64,000 nucleotides of DNA, from positions 20,358,694 to 20,422,693 of the forward strand of contig BRKX01000014.1 in assembly GCA_026008535.1 (NCBI GenBank), written 5' to 3'. The DNA is from Perilla frutescens. Taxonomy: Eukaryota > Streptophyta > Magnoliopsida > Lamiales > Lamiaceae. Shown here piece after piece: positions 22,134 through 34,203 of this stretch (within the stretch, counting starts at the first letter, position 1; each line of letters begins with the position of its first letter). The notes under the pieces are model-generated. The model had not been told where the DNA came from and made no database searches. It saw only the letters and a list, made by a program, of their open reading frames with translations. The position numbers and the translations under genes are program-made.

Positions 22134-25100
22134 CTAGTATTTCGCCCATGCGTTGCATGGGAACCTCAAGTCGACAAAATATGCGATGATATTATTTAAT
22201 TTTAATAATCGATGTGTCCCATAATGTCTCAATTATGTTATTTTTATAATAATATTTATTTTCAATGAGATTTATATCATAGTATTATAAAATTTCAAAC
22301 CATAAAATTTGACACAGAGTGTCAGTGTGAACCCGAAAACAATAAAAGATTTCCAATGTTGGGCACATAAGTTTAGATTCCTTTTACATCTAAAAATACA
22401 TAAGTTTTATTACAAATTCTTTTTTCTTAAATGCTAAGCGTGAATTAGAAATATGGAGAGTGTAAGAAAAAAAAACTTATTTTTTATAATGCAAGAATAA
22501 ATTCATGATATATAGTAGAAAAATTAACACCATTACCCATCATGTTTATAACATGATCTTACATAATAGGTGGCTCAATTAAGATTAACTAAAATGTTGC
22601 TCTAATATAAAACTCATATTAGCAAGTACCAAAGAAAATAATTATTAGGCCTTAAAAATATAAACTACAAACCAACAAACTAATGATCATTCAAACATAA
22701 TTGTGATTAGTATATATGATATTTTTATTAGCCAAAAAAATAACAAAATCTTTTGACATTTCACAACATAATTTGAAAAGAGGGTTATTAGGCCAAAATT
22801 AATGCATATAAACTTTACAAAAAAAATGGTAAACCTAGTTAATGGCCTCCAAAACAGTAAAAGAAATGGGAAAATTACTTATTGGATATAATCAAAATTT
22901 ATAATAAATTACATGCACCCAATCTTCAGCATAATATTTTAACATCAGAAGCCCTCCCAATTATAGAATGATCTGTCAAATTATCGCAGTTCTCATCCAG
23001 GAATGCAGGAACTCAACATTGATTATTACTAGAGAACAAAACTTTTTCCCAAAAAAAATGACCTGCCCTGTTTGTATTCTCAAAGGTCATGATTAGCCAT
23101 CTCCTGATTACACATGCATAATGTTGCTTTCTCTTATTAACATCTATTTGACAAAATACAACTTCTGGAACCGGCACAAGAAAAGTTAGCAACAAAACAT
23201 GTTGAGCCGCGTTCCCTCAACTTTAGCACGTGTCAAAGTTCTCCACCTTCCCACTACAAAAATTAACTGTTAGTATGAAGCTTATAATCAATCTCATCTT
23301 CACAAAAATATATCAGCTTCGTTAGTGCTTATAATTTAAAATACCATATATATATATATCACAAATTATAGATGAAATCTACAGCCACCACTTTGGAAAG
23401 GATTCCATAAGAAACAAAGAAACTGCCTTCTGCATACTCCCAATACTTGCTACAGCTACCAAGGGGCTTTCAATCTATCATTCTCACTTCTTCTGGCCTA
23501 ATTCATAAATAGACACATAATTTAAAATACATAATAATAAGAATAAAAAAGATATCATTTTAAAGCTCAGTTCACATATCTCATCTTATTACCTAATCCT
23601 AAGTTTTATCCCATAGTTTTCCATATTTTCCAGCCACAAATTATGACATATATGGACACAGTAAAATCACATGATTCAATCTTTATATATTGCTTCAGGA
23701 ACATGATATTTTTAGAGTATTTTGCACATTGTTGTGCTAGAAAAAAATGTGGACATAATTATCAATAATTATTCCATTATTGATCGCTACTCAGGAAAGA
23801 TTAATTCATTTTGCAAAACTTTACTGCTAAAGTACACATTTTTGGAAAGATATAGAGGGTTGAGGCTACACCAATCCATTCACGTTCAATAAAATCATAA
23901 AAAATATTCCCTACATGGAGATTGTCCTGATTACAAATCTCCCCTAATTCTTACCATATCTTCACTTAAACCCAATGCTTAAATTCTTCAAATTGTTCTT
24001 CAATCTATAAATTCTCCATTAAAAGAATGAACTATCTAATATGAGTGAAACATTATCTACAATTTCATTAAAAATACATAAAATCAAACTGTAAAAACTG
24101 CACATATATGCCTGCAGTCATTTATAGATACAAATATATATAATTCTATAGCTTCATGCGACAATATTTTACTTAGACTAAAATCATTCAAATGCAGTCA
24201 ACTTCTGCCAAACAAAATACATGAAAATAACACATCATACCGAGTCACCAAGAAATCAACCTCACAAACCAATATTCCTCAAATTTATGTACTTTTCTTT
24301 TGCAATAATGTTCACATGATAGTCAGTTTACAACAACACCAAGCAAAAACAAAAAAGGCAATCCAAATCCAAATACCACCATTTATTAAAGGTGTCTAAC
24401 TAAATATTTTATGCTCAAACAACTGCATTAGACAAAGTAGTAAAACCAATCACAATATCACACATACAAAAAATATCATCTTTACTTTTCACCTCCCTAG
24501 AAGAGGGGGTGGCATAGTTTTTTTTTTAAATGTGGCTGGAGAGAAAATAATCGATGAATAAATTTAAATGACAAAATTCAACTCTTTAAAAAGGGTGTAA
24601 TCTAATGCATTCCTTAATTATTGTAAATATCTTCTCACATTCTCAATATGTGTCATTCACTATGCCATTGTTCCTCACTTCAAAAATTACAGTAACCAAA
24701 TATACATAACTAATATCAATCTCAAATAGTATAAGGTAACAATAAACTCACATAACGATGGAACATATGTGTTTCATTTCTCATTATCACGACCTGCAAC
24801 TCCAAACATTCATCCTATTATTAATAACTTGTATAAAACAACCAAATACTAAATAAAATCAAAACACAACAAACTTAATCATTACATAATGAAAAGTTAT
24901 CAAACTCATCCTGTCTAGATCACTTGCTGAAAAATCCAAGAAATTCCACTCCAACTTTTAAGATAGAAGAAACGTTTCAAACCAATTGACAATCAAGAAC
25001 ATTGAAACATAATAAACTCATCCCATTATTTCACATGAATAAAATAAATATGAAATGGTATATTATATGGAAGTATTTTGATATTTTATGCCTATTGTGA

Positions 25101-26378
25101 TTGAAGGCTGCATCTCAATGAGTGATTATTGAATACAAAAATACTTGCACACACAATTCCAAAATTTTGAAAAATACAAAAAATAGCAAATCATAAATTG
25201 AATTAAAATTAAAGGTCCCTCTCTCTGATCGTGTGTGAACGATTTTGCTATCCTCAAACATACTACTTTGCATTACCTATACAACACAAATTATTCAAAT
25301 AATACAACAACCAAAGACCTGGCAAAATATGTAATTGAATAGGCTTCTAATCATCACTTCTGCTACAAGCCACTCAAAATTGTTTAAGAAGATAAACTTT
25401 TAATAATGATTGAATACACGCAGTGGGGAATAGATAATTAAGATGCTTGAGGAAATGAAATCGGCATGCAGTTCTTGAATCATATTCATAGGTGAAAAAT
25501 TACCTGTAATCCACGAAATGCAGTCACAACCAAAAGTGGAAGAGAGAGAAACTGAAATTTGCTCAGACTGACCCTGTAACATTCCTTTTCTCTTTGGGAT
25601 AAGAATCAGACAATTTTTCCTGAAATTTTCATCCAATGAAATGGTGAATTTTCGCAATAAACTTGTAATAAATTCAAGAAAAGAAATGATATGTGCTTAA
25701 AATTTTCACAATGAACTCCTCTTACACTGGACAAACAAACCAACAACAATTCTCTGCCGTTTGTTAATCTTCTTCAGGGATGATGAACTCATTTTACTCT
25801 ACACACACACACACTAACAACAATCTAAGCAACTGAGATAAATTATTTTAATCTCCATTATAAAATAAAATCCAAATTCGTAAGGAAAGAAAAAAATAAT
25901 AATTATAATTCACCTTGGCTCTAATTAAAAAGGAGAAAAAGACCAAAGATCTATGGTTATTGTTGCTTCAGCCTTAGGATTTAAGGTTGTCTATCCGACT
26001 CTCATCCACGCATCGATCTCTCTCTCGGCCAAAATCTATCGTCTCTCCTACTAGAAAATCGTTACTACATTTTCTCCGAAAATCCACCACTCCTCCTCTC
26101 CCAAACATCATATATCTTCTACTCAATCTCTTCTGCAGCTTAGGTTTTAGGTCTGCAGGTTTCTCACTATTTTGTAGTAATTGGGGAATTCATGTTTTGA
26201 AATAATAACTGCTAGAGTGGTGGGACTCATGGTAAAACATAATTTTATTAAAAAAAACTGATATCACACATAGCATAATTTTATTTAAAAAAATGGCCAC
26301 AAACATAATCTGATTTACAAAATTGCCATCAAATTGGCAGTAAAATTGGATTTATTCTGCTTTTATATATAATATAGA
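22134..26378 (-). mobile_element. Non-autonomous Helitron, 4245 bp
   Basis: On the minus strand the element starts TCTATATTATATATAAAAGC (right edge) and ends with a 7-bp stem CCCATGC/GCATGGG (22145-22151 with 22155-22161, loop GTT), then CGAAATA and CTAG (22134-22137). It lies between A (22133) and T (26379), the AT target of Helitrons, with no target duplication. These are the canonical TC…hairpin…CTRR termini. The interior is AT-rich and lacks any Rep/helicase coding, so mobility must depend on a partner. A 25.95-26.16 kb segment resembles a gene 5' leader and could be captured DNA. Confidence 0.82.
22145..22161 (-). other. Helitron 3' terminal hairpin
   Basis: A perfect 7-bp GC-rich stem with a 3-base loop sits 7 bases inside the terminal CTAG. 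This is the termination signal of rolling-circle transposons. Confidence 0.85.
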
Positions 26379-26690
26379 TATTATAATTAAATGTTTCTAA
26401 TATTGAAGTAACGTATATTTTGTTGTTACTTATTTAATACACCCTCCGTCCCATTTTGATAAGATTGTTTGCCTTTTTGGGATGCCCTGATATATTTAAC
26501 TAATTTACTAATATATACTCTTATTTAATATGTTTACATTAACCATTAATTCATTGCTAAAATAAATAAATAGGGGCATATTAGGAAGTTGTTAGGGTTT
26601 TTTCGAATTGTACCCCACAAGATCTATTTGGATGCCATTAATTCTACTCATGTAAATCATAATTTTATGTGTGACATTATTTATCCTATG
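26379..26690. other. Spacer with a truncated Stowaway-like end
   Basis: At about 26442 the sequence CCCTCCGTCCCATTTTGATA is a typical Stowaway MITE left end, but no matching right end follows. No gene is seen. Confidence 0.5.
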
Positions 26691-28047
26691 TTAAATTAAC
26701 ATGCAAGTTTCAATTTCGAAGCTATTGCAGTGGAATAAAATAGAATCTATCGAAACAGTACTTACAAACGTTGTCGGGTTGCTCACGGGATTAAGGTCTA
26801 ATCCCATTGTTGATGGAGAACACTCGATCTTGGCTAATCATCATGGTGTTCGAAATCTTCACAGCTCCCATATTCTACTTCTTGATCTTCTGCTGTATTC
26901 TCGGACCTTATTTAGATGCAGGGTGGGCTGCAGACTACTAAACGGTTGTGGAAAACCTAGGGAATCAAGAGAGCTTGAGAGAGGGGCTGTATTAATGTTA
27001 TTTTTCTTAATTATTTTCGTGCCCCCTTCCCTTATTATAGGGGAGGGGGCGAAAATCAGCTCCCCAAACCCTAATGGGTTTGGGCCTCCAACTCTTGTTC
27101 TATTCCTAGTCCACTTAGGTCATATTGGGCTACAACAGGAATCCAGAAGAATATTAAATTCGCCTACTAATTTATTTAATTTCTAATATCCATGACATGG
27201 ATATAAATAAATAAATTAAGTATTATTTTTATTCCACTAAAGAAATAATATTGACCTACCAATTTAATACGTATTTTCGAATATGCTTTCTCATTTAGTT
27301 CAGCCATTCCTCATGTTTAAGATATAATGTCCATTGATTAATTATGCAAGCTTCTGACAGCTATAATTAATTAATATATTGTTCCTTGAATAGTACCACA
27401 CGACTTCTATATCATGTAAAGAATAAATTAATATTCTACCTGCAGGGCTTCCCATGATCTACGTGCTTTCTCAAGAGGACATCAACAACCGGTGCACCAG
27501 GACATAGTGACCATATACAATGCACGACCCATCATATACGTATATGTTACTATCCAAAATATCGAGGTTAGTGATCTTATCAAGAATCTCACTCATTGAT
27601 AAATTAAAGCAGTAGACATAACATATATATGTCTGTCATTACATATGGGTTAAGAACCCGAACTCTATGGATCTTTATTCTCTCCCTTTAGGGTCAGAAC
27701 AGAGAATAGTATCCTATCGTGATCCTTCTCAATACTCTAACAAGTGTACCAGAATAATCATCTAGTCAAGATAAACTAACTATCAGATTATTCTACAGTG
27801 TACAATGGTTGGTTCAGGACCATCTAAATTACAAGCCTTTTAATAATTTGCAAGGAATCCGATGATATGATCTTTACCGTGTGTTCACCCACACCATATC
27901 ATCTACAATGCAAGTATATGGAAACATGTATATAAATATAACAATAAATAAATGCACAAACAGTGACTGCAATCATTATTCAATCTATATTATCTTAATA
28001 TCGTTTATTATATACAAAGATAAGCTTTCTAGTATACAAAACCAACA
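26691..28047 (-). mobile_element. 3' LTR of a minus-strand Ty1/copia element
   Basis: On the minus strand the LTR starts TGTTGGTTTTG at 28047, right after the PPT AGTGGGAGAT (28048-28057). Promoter-like sequence (CCCTATAATAAGGG, about 27030-27045) lies within. The CA end is at 26691 or 26702; I cannot choose between them. The 161-codon plus-strand frame inside (26701-27186) is a chance frame in LTR sequence. The 5' LTR is missing, so no divergence estimate is possible. Confidence 0.72.
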
Positions 28048-28365
28048 ATCTCCCACTTATACTCGAAGCATGTCTTTCAAGTATAAAAACACATTGGCTA
28101 ACTCTTCAACATAACATAATCTAAAAAAAGGCCTTGGGTCTGCATAAACTCCCATTATCTCCACTTAACCATTGAAGGTTTGAGCTTGGAAGGCTCGTGA
28201 ATGGGACAGTCATTTTTGTCTTCCAATGCAATCTCAACCACTGCCACATCTTCATCCCTTATGTCTCGTATAAGGTAGTACTATAATCATATGTGTTTAA
28301 TTGTCCAATGGACTCTGGATTCCTTTTTGAATTTGCTACTGCACTGGAGGGGTTTCGATCAGTTT
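28048..28365 (-). other. PPT and 3' untranslated part of the minus-strand copia element
   Basis: The purine tract AAGTGGGAGAT (28048-28058) is the plus-strand primer. Upstream on the minus strand lies sequence without an intact frame, next to the tRNA-Met pseudogene. Part of it may be organelle flanking DNA. Confidence 0.5.
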
Positions 28366-28412
28366 TACCTACTATTGGATATGAACCAATGACTCTTGCC
28401 GTATGAAAGTGA

Positions 28413-28438
<26 letters not shown>
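28366..28438 (-). pseudogene. trnM-CAU: Organelle-type tRNA-Met(CAU) pseudogene
   Basis: On the minus strand a 73-nt cloverleaf is readable: acceptor stem ACCTACT/AGTAGGT, D arm ACTC/GAGT, anticodon loop TTCATAC with CAT, T stem ATTGG/CCAAT. It matches the plastid trnM-CAU type, which is also found in plant mitochondria as a transferred copy. The anticodon stem has lost two pairs (TCACT against GGCAA), and the T loop reads TTCATAT, so it is a pseudogene. Both stem changes are of the CpG-to-CpA kind expected from cytosine methylation. It lies where the last part of the copia RNase H should be, so an organelle DNA insertion into the retrotransposon is likely. Confidence 0.82.
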
Positions 28439-28448
<10 letters not shown>

Positions 28449-28479
28449 CAAGTCAAAGAAAATAGACCCCTATAAGATT

Positions 28480-30660
28480 AAGACAGTGTGTTGTGATACT
28501 TCTAAGGTAAATCAGGAACCACACTTGAGTCTAACAAGAAGCTATGGAGGTGTGCAGTCTTTTGTAGCCTCAGAGCCAGCTATATACTCGACTATCTTGG
28601 TGGAGCGAGCATGCTGCTTTACTCCTCCTTACCATGACTCATCTTCCCAATTTAAACACATATGCCGAGAAAGATTTACTCTGATCCTTTTTACCGGTTC
28701 TAGAAAAAACTAAGTCCGTTTAGCCCAAGGTAATTAAACTGTCCGAGTGGTAAACAAGCATATAATCTCAAGTCCTTTTGAGAATACCTTTTGCCACATT
28801 CCATTATCCTTAACTAGGGTTAAATCGGCATCTTCCCACTATACCACTGCATAGTAGATATCAGGCCTTATGCATATCACAACATACATGAGTCTTCCTT
28901 TTGCAGAAGCATAAGGAATCTCGTTTCTCACATATATCTCATTATGTGTTTGGGGAGTACATTTCCTTGAGTAGATGTATTCCATGCTCGAAAGGTATAA
29001 AATCTTTCTTGGAATTTGTATGTTGAATCTAGCTAGCACATTTTCGACATCAGCCCAACTCCTTCATATCGAAATATCTGGACAATCACACCCCTATGTT
29101 TGATAATTCCTTCTCATTGTTACACAATAAGCAAGTTGTTATTTAACATATGGTACTAGGATAACCACCACATTTCCATCACGCCTCTTGTACACACAAC
29201 CTTTATCCGATTTCTCCACGAATCCATGTGACTGGATAACTTCGTTAGCTCGGATATTCCAAGATTTTGATGTTTACTTAAATCCACGAATGGACCTCTA
29301 AGCTAGAACATTAAGTACTATTGACCTTTAGCAATGAATCCCTTTATTTGTCGCATATAAATATTATCCTCAAGACTTCCGTTTAAAAAACTGTCTTGGC
29401 ATCTATTTGCAAAACAAATAAGTTAAAATGAGTAGCAACAGACAAGAGATTCCAGATCTAACAATTCCATTAGATCATCTCTTTCTTTTGTAGATCCACT
29501 TTCACCAAATGATTTTTACCCCATTTAGTGGTTCCACAAGTTCCCATAGTTTATGATGATCCATAGATCCCATTTCAGATTCCATTGTAGTTTTTCAAGA
29601 AACCACATCCTTATCTTGAACCACTCCATCGTAGTTTCTGGGCTCCAATTCATTTAGTCTTTACAGAAAATCAGAAGATTCTTCTAGACTAATGAATCTA
29701 TCAGGTTGGCTTACAACCCTCCCACTGCGATGAAGAATTCTGTGTACCTTCATGACACGCTGTACAGTTTTAGGTGGTATCTCTTCTTGTACACTTTGGT
29801 GTAGGATTCGAATGTCTTTTCCTCAAACTATTAAGAACGATCTTGTTCTTAACCTTGTGACTTATTATATAGTCTTCTTCTAGGAATCGGGCATTAGTGC
29901 TTACAATGTCCTTCTGATTGTTAGGACTATAAAATAAATCACTTTTCGTTCATCTGGGATATCTAACAAACAATCGTCATTTCTAGGACATATCCACAAA
30001 ATAAAATAAACAACTTTTAATAACTCATCATCGATCTAACTATTTCCAATAAGATTCCATTTTTTTGCACCACTACGTCATTCTGCTGTTTGAATAGCAA
30101 ACATAGTCAATCGGGATGCAATCTATTCTCTGCCATGTGGTCCCTAAAGTTGCCTAAGAGGTACTTGTCACTATGATCAGAAATATAGTGTCTTGATACT
30201 TTTACTTATGCGTTCCTCCGCTTCCATCTTAAATTCTTTAATTTCTCAAAGTATCCAGACTTTGCGATGCATTATGTAAATGTTTTAAAAACTCAAGTAA
30301 TCATCAATGAGCATGATGAATTTTTCATAACCACCTCTTAGCATAAATTTTCATAGGGCCACATAGGCAGATTGAATTAAACCTAATAGCTTCTTTGGAT
30401 CTATTCATTTAGCCTTAAAAGACACTTGATTATTTTACCTTCTTAGCAGGATTTGCAAAAAGAAATGATTCTAGGACCAGTGAGACCATTGGTCCATCGT
30501 TTATAAACTTTGAATCCTTTTAAGAATAACATGTCCAAGTTTTAGATACCAAAGATAGGTTTGATTCTTTTGCGAAGATTCCTCCTTGATTGAAGTTAGT
30601 CAATGTATTCAAAAGTTTCTTTGTAGTGTTATGCATATATTTTAGTATAAAAGAATGTCC
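28480..30660 (-). pseudogene. Ty1/copia pol remnant (integrase, RT, RNase H)
   Basis: Read from high to low coordinates: a pre-integrase zinc region (TYLWYLKLGHVILKRIQ, about 30600-30480), integrase (FIMLIDDYLSF, SKSIKTLY, about 30360-30200), the inter-domain linker (LHRSGRVVSQPDRFISLEE, about 29790-29700), RT C-terminus (28839-29039, NEIPYASAKGRLMYVV and RPDIYYAVV) and RNase H (SAYVFKLG, EYIAGSEATKD, about 28720-28550). Stops and shifts are frequent. The gag, protease and 5' LTR are missing: at about 30660 the sequence switches to a Sirevirus LTR fragment. Confidence 0.85.
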
Positions 30661-31027
30661 ATCCTATATTTTCAGCTTCAGCTTTTCAAGCTGACTCTGC
30701 TCTCATCAGTCTTTCTTGACTTTCAGCTAGACTGATGGTTACTCATCTATGGATGCCTACCAGTCTCCAAAGTTCTCTTCCCCCTCTAGCTTTTTAAGTT
30801 TTGAAGAGTTGACTCTGACTGGTCTAACCAAGGCAACCTTTAAGCCGGTTGACCATACTTCAGGACAGCTGACTCTCGTTTCAGCTAGACTTTGTCTGAA
30901 GTCTTACTTGATCATTGCCCCTGATTTCCAGCTTCAAATAAACTGCAGTTTCTCATTAAGATCATCAAATATGTTATGACGTTTCATCAAAACCATCAGT
31001 TGGGTTTTTCCAACAATTTTCCCAACA
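30661..31027 (-). mobile_element. 3' LTR fragment of Sirevirus-like element B
   Basis: The LTR starts on the minus strand with TGTTGGGAAAATTG at 31027 and shares GGTTTTGATGA plus GTCA-AAC spacing with the solo LTR at 42924-44642. About 1.35 kb of the expected 1.7-kb LTR is missing because the copia remnant begins at about 30660. Confidence 0.65.
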
Positions 31028-31649
31028 ATTTCCCCCTTTCTGATGATGTAAAAAACACTTGTTTTGATGATGGAAAACAGCATGAGGTTACCTTTCATGA
31101 ATGAACATCTAAGCTTGTACCCATATTTGGTATCAAGGCTTATATCAGACCATGTTCCTAAGAACAGTCTTGGACACTTGTAGCTTTAAAAAGCTTATAA
31201 GTTTTGACATTCATAAGTGTCAATGCTTTGACATAAGTATCAGAGCTTTGAACAAAGATAGATGAGTATCAGAGCTTTAAATAGAGTTAACATTTGAGCT
31301 TAACGAGTTTTATCTTTCAGGCATCAGGGTTTTTGCTGTTAAGAGTTGCAGCTTAAGTGGCCTTAAGATATTTTAATACTCGTTTGCACAGCTTGAAGAA
31401 GCTTCAAATGTTTTAGTTCTAAAGCAACTCAATTCTGATTATCATACAGATTTTGTTTAATTTTTAGACCACATTGAAAGCATTGAGCTATTCAGAAAGA
31501 TATATCAGCATGATCAGAATGTACTTGTATTATTAACAAAGAGCATGTTTAGAGACTGATTGAGCAAAGAAGATGAAGAAATTTAAGGAAGTAACAAAGA
31601 GAGAGAATATCAAGAACTGATATTTTAACTTCCTTCTTCAGTTGGAACT
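31028..31649 (-). other. PPT and 3' noncoding region of element B
   Basis: The purine tract CAGAAAGGGGGAAAT (31028-31042, minus strand) lies next to the LTR start. The rest is noncoding, with repeated TATCAGAGCTTTGA-type phrases. Confidence 0.6.
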
Positions 31650-33573
31650 ATTCACCACTCAGTTCCTTCTTTTGTTGCTTGATTCTCCATTCCCCCCACT
31701 TGCAGGAAGAAATGTCCGGTATACTGTGGATACCCCAATGTTGCTGTTGTTCTAGCTGGGCATTCTCCCAAGTCCAAATATCGGTTTGAGCTTGCCATTG
31801 CTCAATTTAGACTTTCCCCTAATGAGTAGCTTTCCCCTGAAAGGTAGCTGTAGCTTCCCCTTGAAAGGTAGCTTTCCTCTGAAGATGTACCTCTCTTTGT
31901 ACTTCTCTTTGGATCTCATCCTAAAGAGTTAGATCACCTAGTCAGTTTCCATCATGTGTTGTTCCACATGCTTTTCCATCACCAGCATACCCTTCCCCCT
32001 TTTTGGCATCATCCAAAAGGGCGAGCTGATGGAAATCATAGTTTGGCAGTGACAACTGTGACAGAAGAGAGAAAGAAGTGGCTAACAAGTTGTCGGTGAT
32101 ATGGGGAGCTTGAGGTGCAGGCATGGGAGTGGACAGCCATGCACAAGACTCCTCAGTCAGAATCAGTTGGTCAAGATCAAGTAGAAAGAAAAGATCTTGG
32201 CCGGTGGTAGAAGGTGACGCGAGTTCGAGAAGTGGCTCGTCCAGGAAGGTGAAGAGAGGATCCTCTTGAAGAGGGGTTGTGGATGAATTTGAGGGCTCAT
32301 GGTTTGGGTGGGGTACATCATGAGGCACCGAGGTTTGAAACATCTTAATCATGGAATCCATGATATCATGAAGAGATGGAGGTGAACTGAGTAGATAATT
32401 CATCCAACTTCAACTCCATTGTCCATCATCTATCTAATATGAGTAGCCTCACTTCTCCGCTATGTAAAACATGGTGGCATCATCCACTTGGAATCTCCAT
32501 AAGTGATACTGGAGATATCTTCGAAGATGCTCGAAGAGAAAGGGACTGAGATCCCTAATTTGACCAAAACAGCTCTGTAGCTAATGGTTAAGGCTTGCAT
32601 TAAAGCCTTCTTCCAGAAGTTCTAGGACAATGATGTAGGGAGGCTCGCTGGTTACAGGTGCAGTTGACTCATCACTAGTAGAAATAAAATAGTCACTGTC
32701 AGTCGTAGACTGATTTGCATTTGCTGGAGGTTCAGCATCAAGGAGCGGCTGCTTTCCTTTTGCTGAGCTGGGGTCCTTCGTCAGCTGAAGTCTCGACTTC
32801 TCAGGGTGGCCAGTTATTCAATGATGATTTCTGTGGATATAAACTATAGGAAGGAGATCTCTTCTGGTGAGATTGAATCCACCAGGAACTGCTCCAAGTT
32901 GCTCTTCAAGGATGTGACTGAATCGATTGGCAAATCCTAACTTGGCTTTAAAGGTGCCAGAGGTTAGATCAACCTCAGCACGCCTCACATGCATGCGAAG
33001 CTAAGCCAATATAAAGGATACCCAATCAACTATGCATCCATAATATATGGCGGCCATGAGGTGAGCGGTGTCGTCATTAAACTGTGCATTTGTGATGTTG
33101 CTGAGAAAAGTATAAATCACAATGTCCATGATCTGGACTATTATTGGAGGGAGACTATCTTTCAGATTCTTTGAAAAGTCTTTGTGATTAACATATGGAA
33201 GCTTTCAGCCATTCCATAGTTCCAACTTAGAGAGGAGCTCGAGTTCATACACCTGCTGGGCTTCATCAGGGAGCTGGAACAGATCGGCTAAAACATCTTT
33301 ATTGATGGTGATAACCTGATTGTAGATAACAGAGATTATGTTGTCTCCCTTGATCTCCGCATTGTAGTAAAACTCAGCTACAAATGAGAGATGCTTCCTC
33401 TTGGGCTTAGTTGTTATAAACGATAGGAGCCTACATGTCTTTAACAAGTGAAAGATCATGCTAGTCTTCTCTGGACCTATTTGAGCTTGAAGATACTCTT
33501 GGTCCAGAAACTTATCCTTTCTGAGCTTCTGTATGAGAAGCTTAATATTCATCGAGTGAAATGAAAGAGCCAT
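31650..33573 (-). pseudogene. Env-like gene copy a of element B
   Basis: The minus-strand start at 33573 (MALSFHSMNIK) opens a 122-codon frame. It holds KTSMIFHLLKTCRLLSFI, then FVAEFYYNAEIKGDNI and DVLADLFQLP, the signature shared with copies b and c and with the plus-strand copy at 38.7 kb. It then continues with stops through FANRFSHILEEQLGAV and a Pro/Ser/Leu-rich region (31942-32403) into a Gln-rich tail with two tandem ATFQG units. In sireviruses this ORF follows pol; here no pol precedes it. TATA-like CTTTATAAAC lies at 33681-33690, about 110 bases upstream. Function unknown. Confidence 0.7.
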
Positions 33574-33680
33574 TTTTCGATAACAGAAGATATGAGCTAG
33601 AGGATAGCTATGGATAAGTAAGAGAAGACAAGGAGAAGAAATGTGTTGAAAGTTCTATATTTCATTTCAACTTCTCCGCT

Positions 33681-33690
33681 GTTTATAAAG
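33681..33690 (-). promoter_or_regulatory. TATA-like box upstream of env-like copy a
   Basis: CTTTATAAAC on the minus strand, about 110 bases from the ATG at 33573. It matches the placement of similar boxes before the other env-like genes. Confidence 0.35.
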
Positions 33691-34203
33691 CAGTAATTCT
33701 GTATGCATTAACCATAGCAATCGAGTGCTTCTGGCTAATCAGCTATCTGATTTGATAGAAAGTTAGCTGAGTTAATGATGCATGCATCTGACCCGTCTAC
33801 TTGGACTATTACTTTTTGATCAAGCGGCTGAGATCTGAGGATTTTGAAAATCTGGGTAGTTGCTATAAATAGAAAAATATTTTACCAGAAGATTTGCTAT
33901 TTATATCCCTCAGAAAATTCATCTCTTTATACTTTAATGCTCAGTATAGAGACTTAATGGCAACTCAGATGAATAGTACACTTATTTTGAAGTTGAACGG
34001 TAACTATTCAAAAGTAAGCTTTGACGAATAGAGAGTAGAGAAGCTTATCAAGGAGGATTAATCATGCAGCTGATGAGAGGTAGGTGAGCTTGTTTGAGGC
34101 ATCAATTTTTTGCTGAACTGATGATATTCCTTTTGAACTAATTTGATCAGTTTTGTTGATTTGCTGTTGATTGACTTGTCGTCAGTTTCCTCTTCTTGAG
34201 TGT
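33691..34203 (-). other. Spacer between env-like copies a and b
   Basis: No gene, LTR or polypurine tract was found in this 0.5-kb spacer. It therefore does not look like the junction of two separate retrotransposons. Confidence 0.5.

Noticed and set aside
26701..27186. 161-codon plus-strand open frame
   Set aside because: It lies antisense within the 3' LTR of the minus-strand copia element and shows no family features.
28735..28790. Second tRNA-like phrase (GTCCGAGTGGTAAACAAGC)
   Set aside because: It cannot form a cloverleaf, and on the minus strand the stretch reads as copia RNase H remnants.
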